51,328 nucleotides of DNA from Candidatus Nanopelagicales bacterium (GCA_025351185.1 JANXWJ010000282.1:1-51328); one strand, 5' to 3'; counted from the stretch's first letter, positions 26,282-36,284 are shown. The notes: generated by a model not told the origin, from the sequence alone. A program made the numbers and translations.

Positions 26282-27232
26282 ATGAGCACCGAGGGTGGCA
26301 CCAAAGCCGTGGTGGCAGCGCTGGCGGCCAACACCGGCATCGCGATCACGAAGTTCGGGGCGTTCTTCGTCACCGGGTCGAGCTCCATGCTGTCGGAGGC
26401 GATCCACTCCGTCGCCGACTCGGGCAACCAGGTCCTGCTGCTGCTCGGTGGTCGACGAGCACTGCGCGACGCCGACGAGCAGCACCAGTTCGGCTACGGC
26501 CGGGTGCGCTATGTCTATGCCTTCGTCGTCTCGATCGTGCTGTTCTGCCTCGGTGGGCTGTTCAGCCTCTATGAGGGCTGGCACAAGGTTCACGAGCCCG
26601 AGGCGCTGACCAGCCCGACCGTGGCTTTCGTGGTCCTCAGCATCGCGATCGTGCTCGAGGGCTTCTCATTCCGCACCGCGGTGCGAGAGGCCAACAACAC
26701 GCGCGGTCCTCAGTCGTTGTTCGCCTTCGTCCGCGAGGCGCGCCAGCCGGAGCTCCCCGTGGTGCTCCTCGAGGACGCCGGTGCACTGGTCGGACTCCTC
26801 TTCGCCCTCCTCGGCGTCACGTTAGCGACCATCACGGGTGACGGGCGCTGGGACGGCGTGGGTGCCCTTTCCATCGGCGCGTTGCTCCTCGTGATCGCGG
26901 TCTTCCTCGCCCTCGAGATGAGCTCCATGCTCGTGGGGGAGAGCGCAGTGCCCGCGCAGACGGCAGCGATCCATGCTGCTCTCGTGTCCGAGCCGCTCGT
27001 GTCCCGCGTGATCCACCTGCGCACGCTGCACACCGGGCCGGACGAGATCCTCGTGGTGGCCAAGATCGCGGTCGCCCACGGCGACTCGGCCACCGCGATC
27101 GCCGCTGCTATCGACGGGGCCGAGGCACGGGTCCGGGCGGCGGTCCCGGAGGCGCGGTGGATCTACCTCGAACCCGACCTTGACCGTGGGGAGAGCCTTC
27201 CGGCCGCGAGTTCGCCGGGTTCGCCGCAGTGA
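26282..27232 (+). CDS. Cation diffusion facilitator family transporter
   Basis: A 316-residue inner-membrane metal/proton antiporter of the CDF family with about six helices. The TM2 metal site reads [13 protein letters not shown], and the TM5 site reads [15 protein letters not shown], where the canonical HxxxD is ExxG-like with Glu-Asp present, a variation seen in one CDF subgroup. The C-terminal cytoplasmic domain ([20 protein letters not shown]) is complete. The metal cannot be assigned. Independent promoter (TAGCCT), so it is not part of the mannose operon. Confidence 0.85.
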   Translation: MSTEGGTKAVVAALAANTGIAITKFGAFFVTGSSSMLSEAIHSVADSGNQVLLLLGGRRALRDADEQHQFGYGRVRYVYAFVVSIVLFCLGGLFSLYEGWHKVHEPEALTSPTVAFVVLSIAIVLEGFSFRTAVREANNTRGPQSLFAFVREARQPELPVVLLEDAGALVGLLFALLGVTLATITGDGRWDGVGALSIGALLLVIAVFLALEMSSMLVGESAVPAQTAAIHAALVSEPLVSRVIHLRTLHTGPDEILVVAKIAVAHGDSATAIAAAIDGAEARVRAAVPEARWIYLEPDLDRGESLPAASSPGSPQ

Positions 27233-27238
27233 TGGCAC

Positions 27239-27353
27239 ACTAGGTCCTGCCCGGCGGTGTCTGTCCCCGCATGAGCAGCAGGCGAACCATCGAGGCCTCG
27301 AGACGTCCGCCGTGCCCCGCCCGAGAATCTCGGGCGTCCGAACGGAGACGTAC
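27239..27353 (+). promoter_or_regulatory. sahH promoter and structured 5' leader
   Basis: TAGGTC near 27241 is a possible -10 box, giving a leader of about 100 nt. It contains the palindrome TCGAGGCCTCGA (27290-27301) and a perfect hairpin CGCCCGAG/CTCGGGCG with an AAT loop (27318-27336) shortly before the GGAG ribosome site. I could not match it to the known SAH riboswitch. Confidence 0.4.
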
Positions 27354-28799
<1,446 letters not shown>

Positions 28800-28824
28800 T
28801 CCAGCGGACGGCTGACGCGCGAGC

Positions 28825-29610
28825 ATGAGAGATCTGACCTCCGGGTCACCAGTGACAGGGGCGCCCTACCCGGGCGCCCCTGTCACGTACGTCGAGGCGG
28901 TCGAGTCCGGCGCTGTCCTGTGGCCGCTGCGCTGGGGGCTCCCCGACATCCTCATCGCGCTGCTGCTGGCGTTGTTGGTGCCGCTGGTCGTGGTGTCGGC
29001 TGTGCTGTCCGCCGGAGTGAGCAGGACCGGCGCCGTCGTGCTGCTGCTGAGCCTCACCCTGCCGTGGGTCGGCTTCGGGCTCTGGCCGCTCGTGACCAGC
29101 CGGGTGCAGGGCAACGGAGCAACCATCGACCTCGGGTTCAGCCTGAGACGATCTGATCTGATCTGGGGCGTCGGCGGGGGGATCGCTTGCTTGGTCCTGG
29201 GCACTGCGGTGGGCTGGCTGACCGAGCAGGTGTTCGGGAGCTTCGACTCCGCCGCGGGCGACGCCCTCGCCAGCGCTGACGTGGCCCGCTGGGTCCTCTG
29301 GGCCTTTGCCCTGTGCGCGGGCGTGGGCGCGCCCGTGTTCGAGGAGCTGTGCTTTCGCGGGCTGGCCTTCGCCGCTCTCGCCCGCAGCTCCTCGAGGCTG
29401 GGGCTGCCCCCCGTGCCGTTCGCGACGATCGGGTCGGCACTCCTCTTCGCGCTCGTGCACCTCGAGCCGGTGCGCATCCCCGTGCTGCTCACGATCGGCC
29501 TCGTGCTCTCACTGCTGCGAGCGCGCACAGGTCGGGTCGGCGCGAGCATCATCGCGCACTCGTTCAACAACCTCGTCGCGGTAGTCGGCATCCTCGTCGT
29601 CTACCCCTGA
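28825..29610 (+). CDS. CPBP family intramembrane metalloprotease homologue
   Basis: A 261-residue membrane protein of the CAAX-protease/bacteriocin-processing (Abi) family. Motif 1 is FEELCFRG (Glu173-Glu174), motif 2 has His212 in ALVHLEP, and motif 3 has His245 in IAHSFNN, so the active site is intact. Substrate unknown. ATG 28825 would place the sahH terminator hairpin inside codons 10-21; the in-frame GTG 28852, which is the first base of the hairpin, and later starts are alternatives that would still include TM1 (LIALLLALLVPLVVV). No good ribosome site precedes 28825. Confidence 0.75.
   Translation: MRDLTSGSPVTGAPYPGAPVTYVEAVESGAVLWPLRWGLPDILIALLLALLVPLVVVSAVLSAGVSRTGAVVLLLSLTLPWVGFGLWPLVTSRVQGNGATIDLGFSLRRSDLIWGVGGGIACLVLGTAVGWLTEQVFGSFDSAAGDALASADVARWVLWAFALCAGVGAPVFEELCFRGLAFAALARSSSRLGLPPVPFATIGSALLFALVHLEPVRIPVLLTIGLVLSLLRARTGRVGASIIAHSFNNLVAVVGILVVYP
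28852..28886 (+). terminator. 15-bp perfect hairpin after sahH
   Basis: GTGACAGGGGCGCCC (28852-28866) and GGGCGCCCCTGTCAC (28872-28886) flank a 5-nt TACCC loop. It is the strongest stem in the window and lies 53 nt after the sahH stop, yet falls within the apparent start of the CPBP gene. Confidence 0.8.
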
Positions 29611-29912
29611 GCCGTTCGCGTCCCGGCGCATCGGGACGTGTGAGGCTGTGTCGCCTTGCGTTGCACGGCGTTTCGGCCGTTGCAGGATCGCGTCGTGCGT
29701 CCCGAAGTGCGGACGAGATCTGCCGTGCGCCGTTCAAGAGCCGTAGGCTTCGCCGTCGTATCCTGACGATGTCCGGCACGTGCCGGCCGGAACCGTTCGC
29801 ACCAGCACGACGTCCCAGCACCGACGTCAGCGCGAAGCAAGCCCGACCGGCAGCAAGCCCGACCGACAACGAGCCACGACCGACAACGAGCAGAGAGCAG
29901 CCAGGACGACCT
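29611..29912 (+). promoter_or_regulatory. 302-bp intergenic region before acyltransferase gene
   Basis: It begins with a 7-bp hairpin CGTCCCG/CGGGACG (29619-29638), a likely CPBP terminator. TATCCT (29759-29764) is a likely -10 box. Downstream leader DNA has two direct repeat pairs: AGCAAGCCCGACCG (29836, 29852) and CGACCGACAACGAG (29860, 29877). No separate gene is seen; the acyltransferase frame is open back to ATG 29769 but the added residues look non-coding. Confidence 0.5.
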
Positions 29913-31895
29913 ATGACCGCCACCGCTCTCGACGCGACGTCACAGCCGTCGCAGACTGCCCGGTCGCGGTCGTGGGTGCACATGCCCGGTCTCGACGGTG
30001 TCCGGGCCATCGCGGTCACAGCGGTCCTGCTCTTCCACGCCAACCCCGACTGGTTGCCCGGCGGCTTCCTCGGTGTCGACGTCTTCTTCACCCTCTCGGG
30101 CTTTCTCATCACCTCTCTGCTGCTGGCCGAGCTCGGTGAGAGTGGGGGGATTCGGTTCGGTCGGTTCTACCAGCGGCGAGCACGTCGCCTGCTGCCGGCG
30201 CTGTTCCTCGTACTCATCGCGACGTCGCTCCTGGCGGTGACGGTCGCTCAGGATGCCGCGCAACGGGTCCGCGAGGATGCCACCGCTGCGTTCTTCTATG
30301 TCACCAACTGGTGGTACGTCGTCCACGACCAGTCCTACTTCGAGGCGACCGGTCGCCCCCCGCTGCTGCAGCACCTCTGGTCGCTCGCGGTGGAGGAGCA
30401 GTTCTACTTCCTCTGGCCTGTGCTGTTGTACGCCCTCTGGCGAATCGGCGGAGTCCGGGGTGTCCGCATCGGTGCGATCGCGGGTGCCGTGGTCTCGACC
30501 ACTGTCATGGCGTTCATCGCCGTACGCCAGGGGATGCCCGACCCGGTCGATGCGAGCCGGGTCTATTTCGGCACCGACACCCACGCGATGACGCTGCTCG
30601 TCGGTGCGGCGCTGGCGACGGTGTGGACACCGGCGCGCATCGGCGCGACGCTCACAGAGCGCGGCCGGGCGGTGGCCAACTCCCTCGGCGTCCTCGCCCT
30701 CGTCGCGCTCGTCGCCGTGCTGTGGTTCGTCGGTCCGACGTCGACGTTCCTCTATCGCGGTGGGTTCCTGGTCATCGGTCTCGTGACGGCCGGGGTCATC
30801 GCCGCTGCCGCCGTGACCGGCACTGCATGTGCCGGTGCTCTCGGCCGACAACCGTTGCGCTATCTGGGCGAACGGTCCTATGGCATCTATCTGTGGCACT
30901 GGCCGATCTTCATGGTGCTGCGACCGGGCATCGACCTCGATGCCGAGGGCTGGTCCGTTCAGGTGCTGCGCTTCGCGGTCACGTTCGCCGCCGCCGAGCT
31001 GTCCTACCGATTCGTCGAGATGCCGATCCGCCGGGGTGCGCTCGGTCGCGCCTGGGCATCGTGGCGTGAGCGTGGCACCTACGTCACGGTCACCCGGATC
31101 CTGCTCGCGAGCGTCACCGCCACGGCCGTGGTCGTGGCCCTCGGCGTCGGGCTCGGCTCGGCGCACGAACTCACCGTCGCTGACGACCTCGGCGGCATCG
31201 TCGCTGTGGGCGACGAGCCGCTCGTCGCTCCGACGTTGTCCCAGCCGGGTCAGTCCGCGGCGTCGACCGCGCCGACGAACTCGACCGGTGCTACGGGCGC
31301 CACCGGTGCGACCGCGGGACCGTCGAGTGGCCCCAGCCCCACGCCGAGCGGCTCGACGTCGAGTGCGCCGACGCCGCCCGCGCCGCACGTACCGGCCGTG
31401 GTCGCGGTGGGAGTCGACGCCTTCGGCCTCTCGACCACTGCCGTCGGTGACTCCGTCATGCTCGCGGCTCGAAACTCGATCAAGGACACCTTCCCCGGAG
31501 CGACGCTCGACGCCCACGTGAGTCGTCAGCCCGCAGAAATCTTCGACCGCATCCGTGCGCGCAAGGCGCTCGGTCAGCTCGGCGACGTCGTCGTCATCGG
31601 TGCCGGTACCAACGGCGCCATCAAGACCTCCGACCTGCTGGCGCTGCTTTCCCAGCTCTCTGACCGTTCACGCATCGTCCTCGTGAGCGTGCACGCCGAC
31701 CGTCCCTGGGTCGCGCAGTCCAACCGGGCCATCGCGACCGCCATCGCACGGTTCGGCTCGGCCAACGTACGGCTCGCCGACTGGAACACCTACTCCCAGG
31801 GCCACCGCGACTGGTTCTACTCCGACGGCATCCACACCAAGGGCGCTGGCAGCGCCGCCTACGCGCAGCTGATCCGCGACACCTTGCGCAGCTAG
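29913..31895 (+). CDS. OatA-like acyltransferase with C-terminal SGNH domain
   Basis: A 660-residue membrane O-acyltransferase. Residues about 25-370 are acyltransferase family 3 (PGLDGVRAIAVTAVLLFHAN, GVDVFFTLSGFLITSLL, HLWSLAVEEQFYFLWPVLL) with around ten helices. After another helix and a Gly/Thr/Pro/Ser linker (about 445-495) comes an extracytoplasmic SGNH esterase-like domain with catalytic Ser514 (GDSVML), Asp638 and His641 (SDGIH). The architecture predicts transfer of acetyl groups through the membrane onto peptidoglycan or another envelope glycan. ATG 29913 has AGGA upstream. Confidence 0.88.
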   Translation: MTATALDATSQPSQTARSRSWVHMPGLDGVRAIAVTAVLLFHANPDWLPGGFLGVDVFFTLSGFLITSLLLAELGESGGIRFGRFYQRRARRLLPALFLVLIATSLLAVTVAQDAAQRVREDATAAFFYVTNWWYVVHDQSYFEATGRPPLLQHLWSLAVEEQFYFLWPVLLYALWRIGGVRGVRIGAIAGAVVSTTVMAFIAVRQGMPDPVDASRVYFGTDTHAMTLLVGAALATVWTPARIGATLTERGRAVANSLGVLALVALVAVLWFVGPTSTFLYRGGFLVIGLVTAGVIAAAAVTGTACAGALGRQPLRYLGERSYGIYLWHWPIFMVLRPGIDLDAEGWSVQVLRFAVTFAAAELSYRFVEMPIRRGALGRAWASWRERGTYVTVTRILLASVTATAVVVALGVGLGSAHELTVADDLGGIVAVGDEPLVAPTLSQPGQSAASTAPTNSTGATGATGATAGPSSGPSPTPSGSTSSAPTPPAPHVPAVVAVGVDAFGLSTTAVGDSVMLAARNSIKDTFPGATLDAHVSRQPAEIFDRIRARKALGQLGDVVVIGAGTNGAIKTSDLLALLSQLSDRSRIVLVSVHADRPWVAQSNRAIATAIARFGSANVRLADWNTYSQGHRDWFYSDGIHTKGAGSAAYAQLIRDTLRS

Positions 31896-31938
31896 ACATC
31901 CGGCGTGAGCCGCCTGGTGCCCGACGTCAGAGCTGGTG

Positions 31939-32625
31939 TCAGAGGCCGTAGCGCGCGAGGGCGGAGGTGATGAGCCCGACGTAGTGCGGGCGGCCGGTGG
32001 AGTTGGGGTGGATGCCGTCGGATCCGAACCACCCGCGATGCCCGGTCGCTGCCTTGTCCCAGTCGACGAGGATGACCCGACGGCCGGGGTAGGCCTTGGC
32101 GCACGTACGCAGGTGCGCGTTGGCGGTCGGGATCCACGAGCGCGCTCCGTGTGCCGTGACGAGGAAGACCCTCCGCCCGGTGCCCGCACCTTCGACGATC
32201 GTGCGACAGTCCGAGACCTTGACGTTCCCGTTGGTCCCGAGGTGCACGACGACGTTGCGCGGCAGCCTGTTGGCGCGACGGAGGGCGGCCAGGGTCGGCA
32301 CCGCCTGGGAGAACTGCCGACTCACGGTGGCGTTGACCGAGATGCCACGGGCCGTGAGCAGCTTCTTCGACCCGAGCATCACCGAGTCACCGATCGCATA
32401 GCGCCCCGGAGGCACGACGACGCGAGGCGCCGAGGCATGACCGAGGAGCGCCGGGGCCGCCAAGCTCACCAGCGAGGGCGGAGCACCCGGTGCCGCTGCG
32501 TTGACCGGGACCGAGCCTGACGAGACGGCCGCGCCGAAGACCGTCACCAGCACCGCCGAGCGGATCAGGGCACATCGACCTCGCGGCGATGCAATGTGCG
32601 TGTGGTGGGTCTGTCGTGGGGTCAC
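31939..32625 (-). CDS. Secreted SGNH-fold protein
   Basis: 228 residues with an N-terminal export signal (ALIRSAVLVTVFGAAVSSG, about 19-37) and a single SGNH domain: Ser81 in IGDSVMLG, LGTNGN (block III), Asp203 and His206 in SDGIHPN. It is clearly related to the SGNH domain of the neighbouring acyltransferase, which ends 43 nt away in convergent orientation, so one probably arose from the other. It may remove or add O-acyl groups on envelope polymers; direction and substrate are unknown. Confidence 0.8.
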   Translation of the reverse strand: MTPRQTHHTHIASPRGRCALIRSAVLVTVFGAAVSSGSVPVNAAAPGAPPSLVSLAAPALLGHASAPRVVVPPGRYAIGDSVMLGSKKLLTARGISVNATVSRQFSQAVPTLAALRRANRLPRNVVVHLGTNGNVKVSDCRTIVEGAGTGRRVFLVTAHGARSWIPTANAHLRTCAKAYPGRRVILVDWDKAATGHRGWFGSDGIHPNSTGRPHYVGLITSALARYGL

Positions 32626-32692
32626 CCGACCACCGTAACCGCGCGCCGAGGCGCAGGAGCAGGCCCGGGTCCGCTCAGCCGGACGGGCACGA

Positions 32693-32714
32693 CGCTGCCG
32701 TCAGGACGGCAGCG
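32693..32714 (-). terminator. Hairpin over the RDD gene stop
   Basis: CGCTGCCGTC and GACGGCAGCG, a 10-bp perfect inverted repeat with a nominal AG loop, spanning the stop codon of the minus-strand RDD gene. Confidence 0.55.
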
Positions 32715-33582
32715 AGAACGGTCCCTCCTGGCGCGGCGCGAGAGGGGAGACGGCCGCCGCGGTCGGTGGGACGGCGTAGACCGGCTGCTCGGAGTAGACC
32801 GGACGAGCCCGGTCCTGCCCGGTCGCCCGGCGCATCCGTTCGGTGAGCACGGCCATGAGGAAGACCTCGGGCGGTGTTCCGGGAGGAGGGGGTGGGGTGA
32901 TGTAGGACGACATCTCGGCAGCGAGCTGCATCCCCATGGTGGCGCGGACGTTCGGGTCGATCGATGTCGCCCGCGAGAGGAACTGCCGGGTCTGCATCAC
33001 GGTGACGTCAGGCAGTCGCGTGAGATCCAGCGAGGACGCCCAGCCCTCGAGCGAGGGGGGCATCGCATAGCCCAGTATCCGAACGCCGGCCGCCGCGGGC
33101 ACCCGCTCCCGGATCACCACGGTGCCGGCGAAGTGGTCACCGAGGCGCTTGCCCTTGGATGACACGAGCGAGGAGATCAGGCCGACGGATCCGAGCAGCA
33201 GCCAGAAGTCGACGATCATGAACAGCGCGCGTACGAAGGCGTGCCGGAAGCGCACCGGCCCGCCGTCGTCGCGCACGACCCGCAGGCCGGCCGCGAGCTT
33301 GCCGACGGACCGCCCCCGTGTCAGCGTCTCGATGAGGGTCGGCATCGCCACCAGGACCCCGACTACCCCCACGAGCGACACCGCCGCCACGACCGCACCG
33401 TCAGCGGTGGACAGCACCAGGGAGCCGAGCAGGAAGACCAGGAAGAGCGCCACGGCCTGGATGAGCAGGTCGAGGGCGAGAGCGAGGGTGCGGCTCGGGA
33501 ACTGCGCGAGGCGCAGGTCGAGCGCCACCGCCTCGCCGGTGACCGGCACGAGGGTGGTGTAGTCACCTGAGGACGTCGACAC
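32701..33582 (-). CDS. RDD family membrane protein
   Basis: 293 residues with an RDD domain: the family Arg/Asp pattern appears in PSRTLALALDLLIQAVALFL, RSVGKLAAGLRVVRDDGG and SSKGKRLGDHFAGTVVI. There are four hydrophobic helices in the first 160 residues, then a soluble Pro-rich C-terminus. Function unknown; RDD proteins are proposed transport or anchoring components. GTG 33582 gives VSTSSGDYTTLVPVTGEAV, with GGGAG 9-10 nt upstream. It is divergent from spoIIM (47 nt), a pairing also seen next to moxR/DUF58 genes in mycobacteria. Confidence 0.82.
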   Translation of the reverse strand: MSTSSGDYTTLVPVTGEAVALDLRLAQFPSRTLALALDLLIQAVALFLVFLLGSLVLSTADGAVVAAVSLVGVVGVLVAMPTLIETLTRGRSVGKLAAGLRVVRDDGGPVRFRHAFVRALFMIVDFWLLLGSVGLISSLVSSKGKRLGDHFAGTVVIRERVPAAAGVRILGYAMPPSLEGWASSLDLTRLPDVTVMQTRQFLSRATSIDPNVRATMGMQLAAEMSSYITPPPPPGTPPEVFLMAVLTERMRRATGQDRARPVYSEQPVYAVPPTAAAVSPLAPRQEGPFSLPS

Positions 33583-33629
33583 CCCACTAGTCTCCCTGCT
33601 AGTGACGGTCGGCGGGAGGAGCCACACGG

Positions 33630-34634
33630 ATGGAGATCGACACGTTCGTCGCGGCCCACCGCGCGGAGTGGGATCGTCTCGAGCAGCTGGCCAACCGCCG
33701 CGGTCGGCTCACCGGTGCCGAGTCCGACGAGCTCGTCGACCTCTATCAACGTACGGCGACGCACCTGTCGATGGTGCAGTCCTCGTCACCTGATCCCGCA
33801 CTCGTCGGCCGGCTGTCCTCGCTCGTGGCCTCGGGTCGCGCCGCTGTCACGGGTGCGAGCGGCGCGTCGTGGGCCGATGTGTCCCAGTTCGTCCTGCGGT
33901 CCTTCCCGGTCGCGGTCTACCGCGCGCGCTGGTGGTGGATCAGCGTCGCGGCGGCCAGTGTGCTCGTGGCGTTCGCCATCGGTGCCTGGGTCGCGCACAA
34001 CCCCGACGTCGTCGCGGCGGTGTCGACGCCCGAGGAGCTCAAGTCGCTCGTCGACCAGGACTTTGCCGACTACTACACCTCCAACCCGGCCGGCTCCTTC
34101 GCCTTCAAGGTGTGGACCAACAACGCCTGGGTCGCGGCACTGGCGCTGGTCGGCGGGTCGCTGCTGTGCGTGCCGGGCATCTACATCCTGTGGCAGAACG
34201 CCCTCAACGTCGGGCTCGTCGGCGGGCTCATGGCCTACTCCGGCCGCCTCGACCTCTTCTTCGGTCTCATCACCCCTCACGGGCTGCTCGAGCTCACCGC
34301 CGTGTTCGTCGCGGGGGGTGCCGGCATCCGCCTGGGCTGGCAGATCATCAGTCCCGGACCGCGGCCGCGGTCCGTGGCGCTCGCGGAGGAGGGACGCTCC
34401 ACCCTCACGATCGCGCTCGGCCTCGTGGTCGTCCTGCTCGTCAGCGGTGTGGTGGAGGCGTTCGTGACTCCCTCCCCGCTGCCGACGTGGGCTCGCATCG
34501 GCATCGGCACGATCGTGTGGGGCGCGTTCCTCGCCTACGTCTGGGTCTTCGGCCGCGCCGCCGAGCGCGAGGGTCTCCTGGGTGATGTCACCGATCGTGC
34601 CGCCATGACCGAGATCCTGCCCTACGCCGGCTGA
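33630..34634 (+). CDS. Stage II sporulation protein M-like membrane protein
   Basis: 334 residues of the SpoIIM family. A soluble N-terminal part (DTFVAAHRAEWDRLEQLANR) is followed by about five to six helices, including NNAWVAALALVGGSLLCVPGI and TPHGLLELTAVFVAGGAGI. In non-sporulating Actinobacteria the role is unknown, probably in envelope or cell-shape processes. ATG 33630 has GGGAGGAG upstream. About 100 bp of GC-rich DNA without an evident gene follows. Confidence 0.85.
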   Translation: MEIDTFVAAHRAEWDRLEQLANRRGRLTGAESDELVDLYQRTATHLSMVQSSSPDPALVGRLSSLVASGRAAVTGASGASWADVSQFVLRSFPVAVYRARWWWISVAAASVLVAFAIGAWVAHNPDVVAAVSTPEELKSLVDQDFADYYTSNPAGSFAFKVWTNNAWVAALALVGGSLLCVPGIYILWQNALNVGLVGGLMAYSGRLDLFFGLITPHGLLELTAVFVAGGAGIRLGWQIISPGPRPRSVALAEEGRSTLTIALGLVVVLLVSGVVEAFVTPSPLPTWARIGIGTIVWGAFLAYVWVFGRAAEREGLLGDVTDRAAMTEILPYAG

Positions 34635-34739
34635 CGCGCGGCCGGACGCGCACGGAGCCGGTCCCGCGGTCCGCGGTCCGCGCCAGCGACGAGGAATTCA
34701 GGTGCGTACGTCGACACCGGCCCCTGGCACGATGCGGGG

Positions 34740-35120
34740 ATGGCATCGCATCTTCACTCGATCACCTGTGACGCGCTCGACCCCTACGCACAAGCGCTGT
34801 GGTGGTCGGAGGTGCTCGCTGTCGCGATGTCCGATGACGACGTCCCGGGTGATCCCGAGGCGCTGCTGCGCACCCAGCATGGGGACGTGCTCTTCGTGCA
34901 GGTGCCCGGCGCCAAGGCCGTGAAGAACAGGGCGCACCTCGACCTCGAGCCGAGCGACCGTGCCCGTGACGACGAGGTCGCGCGCGTGCTCGCCCTCGGT
35001 GCCGCGCTCGTCGACGACCGACGCCGTCCTGACGGCACCGGATGGGTCGTGCTCGCCGACCCCGAGGGCAACGAGTTCTGCGTGCTGCGCAGCGGCGCCG
35101 AGCGCGCAGCGACGACCTGA
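34740..35120 (+). CDS. VOC family protein, short
   Basis: A 126-residue glyoxalase-like protein: HLHSITCDALDPYAQALWWSEVL at the start, HLDLEPSD in the middle and LADPEGNEFCVLRS at the end, the usual layout of VOC proteins of the VOC/DUF bleomycin-resistance-like type. Candidate metal ligands His and Glu are present (HSITCD, HLDL, GNEF). Substrate unknown. It starts an accessory run inserted between the SpoIIM and DUF58 genes and ends 2 nt before the next gene. Confidence 0.75.
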   Translation: MASHLHSITCDALDPYAQALWWSEVLAVAMSDDDVPGDPEALLRTQHGDVLFVQVPGAKAVKNRAHLDLEPSDRARDDEVARVLALGAALVDDRRRPDGTGWVVLADPEGNEFCVLRSGAERAATT

Positions 35121-35122
35121 CC

Positions 35123-35566
35123 ATGGGACACCATGACGCCGCGAACGGCAGTGCCGATCACCACGGCGACCCCGTCTCCGACCTTGTCGCATCGCTCGAC
35201 GAGCGGACGGCCCAGGACTGTCTCGTGCTGATGGAGATGATGCGGCGCATCAGCGGCCACGAACCTCAGATCTGGAACGTCGGCACCCTCGGCTTCGACA
35301 CCTACCACTTCAGGTACGACAGCGGACGCGAAGGTGACGGCCACGCACTCGCTTCCTATCCCCGGCGCGGCAAGACCACGATCTACCTCATGGACGGCAC
35401 CGCCCGCCACACCGAGCTGCTGGCTCGCCTGGGACAGCACACGACAAGCCGCGTCTGCGTCTACGTCAAGCGGTTGAGCGACCTGGACCTGTCCGTCCTC
35501 GACCAGGTCCTGCAGCAGTCCTACGACTACATCAGCTCCCAGGACGGTCACATGCACAGAGCCTGA
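35123..35566 (+). CDS. DUF1801 domain protein
   Basis: 147 residues. The domain spans about 20-140: LMEMMRRISGHEPQIWNVGT, FRYDSGREGDGHALASYPRR, TIYLMDG, SRVCVYVKRLSDLDLSVLDQ. DUF1801 (YdhG-like) has an iron-binding frataxin-like fold but no fixed function. ATG 35123 begins 2 nt after the preceding stop, so the pair is probably one transcript. Confidence 0.82.
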   Translation: MGHHDAANGSADHHGDPVSDLVASLDERTAQDCLVLMEMMRRISGHEPQIWNVGTLGFDTYHFRYDSGREGDGHALASYPRRGKTTIYLMDGTARHTELLARLGQHTTSRVCVYVKRLSDLDLSVLDQVLQQSYDYISSQDGHMHRA

Positions 35567-35633
35567 CCGAGCCGTCCGAGCCCTCCGGATATCTCTGCCT
35601 GAGCAGTCCGGCGAACCGGCCGCGCGGCGCCCG

Positions 35634-36284
35634 CTAGTCGCTGCCGATCGTGAGACGACTGAAGTAGCCGGGTCCGGGCGGCTGGCTCTCGGACTCGACC
35701 CTCGGTATGCCGTCGATCGTGACGTCATCGGCCACATAGTCGAAGCCGTCCTGGGGCGAGTGGTGATAGGTGATGCTGACTCGCTGGCCCGGCGACGCGT
35801 GGCGGAAGCCGGCTATGGACAGGGACGAGAAGTGAGCCCAGCAACCACCTGGTGTCTCGTCCGAGTCGAGGACACCCCACCCCTCGTCGTCGTGCCACTC
35901 CCGGACCACAGCGACCGTTCTGGGCTGACCATGCGCGGGCTCGGGGGCAGCTGGCGCGAGCGCTTTGGGCACCCCTCCGCGCACTGCGAGAGCGGCGACC
36001 AGCTGGTCCACGGTCGGTGATCCTGCGAGGCCAGCATCGGTGGGGAAGAGTCGGCACGTCAGGCCGAAGCTGCGAGTGCCACCGTCGTCGAACGGGTCCT
36101 CGCCGTCGATGAGGATCGTGGGAGACCCCCGGAAGTGCGCCGCCTGCGCGTCAGCTTCGGTAGCAATCAGGAGGTGCTCCACAACCTGGTCGGGCAGCCC
36201 GACCAGGAGCAGTGCCTCGGCCAGGCGGGAACCAGTGACCTGCCAGCTGGGGCAGTCGTCGACGTAGAGAAGTGAGACCCGCAC
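35634..36284 (-). CDS. Thioredoxin-like domain fused to cold-shock-like domain
   Basis: 216 residues from GTG 36284. Residues 1-100 resemble small actinobacterial thioredoxin-fold proteins: VSLLYVDDCPSW with Cys11, the cis-Pro loop RGSPTILIDG (52-61) and a second Cys77 (LTCRLF). Residues 122-192 are a cold-shock-like OB fold: VAVVREWHDDEGWGVLDSDE, with RNP1-like EGWGVL (134-139), RNP2-like CWAHFSSL (148-155) and GQRVSITYHH. Both domain types usually occur alone; the join is unusual. It could couple thiol redox to nucleic-acid binding (inference). The start is uncertain, since no ribosome site is obvious. Confidence 0.7.
   Translation of the reverse strand: MRVSLLYVDDCPSWQVTGSRLAEALLLVGLPDQVVEHLLIATEADAQAAHFRGSPTILIDGEDPFDDGGTRSFGLTCRLFPTDAGLAGSPTVDQLVAALAVRGGVPKALAPAAPEPAHGQPRTVAVVREWHDDEGWGVLDSDETPGGCWAHFSSLSIAGFRHASPGQRVSITYHHSPQDGFDYVADDVTIDGIPRVESESQPPGPGYFSRLTIGSD

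Noticed and set aside
27239-27353. Known SAH riboswitch
   Set aside because: The conserved core of that riboswitch could not be found by eye in the leader.
29769-29912. Longer N-terminus for the acyltransferase from ATG 29769
   Set aside because: Residues are unlike family N-termini, the region holds direct repeats, and ATG 29913 has a ribosome site. The ATG is also only 4 nt after the -10 box.
29940-31517. Long minus-strand reading frame opposite the acyltransferase gene
   Set aside because: Low-complexity Arg/Asp/Gly sequence; shadow of the real gene.
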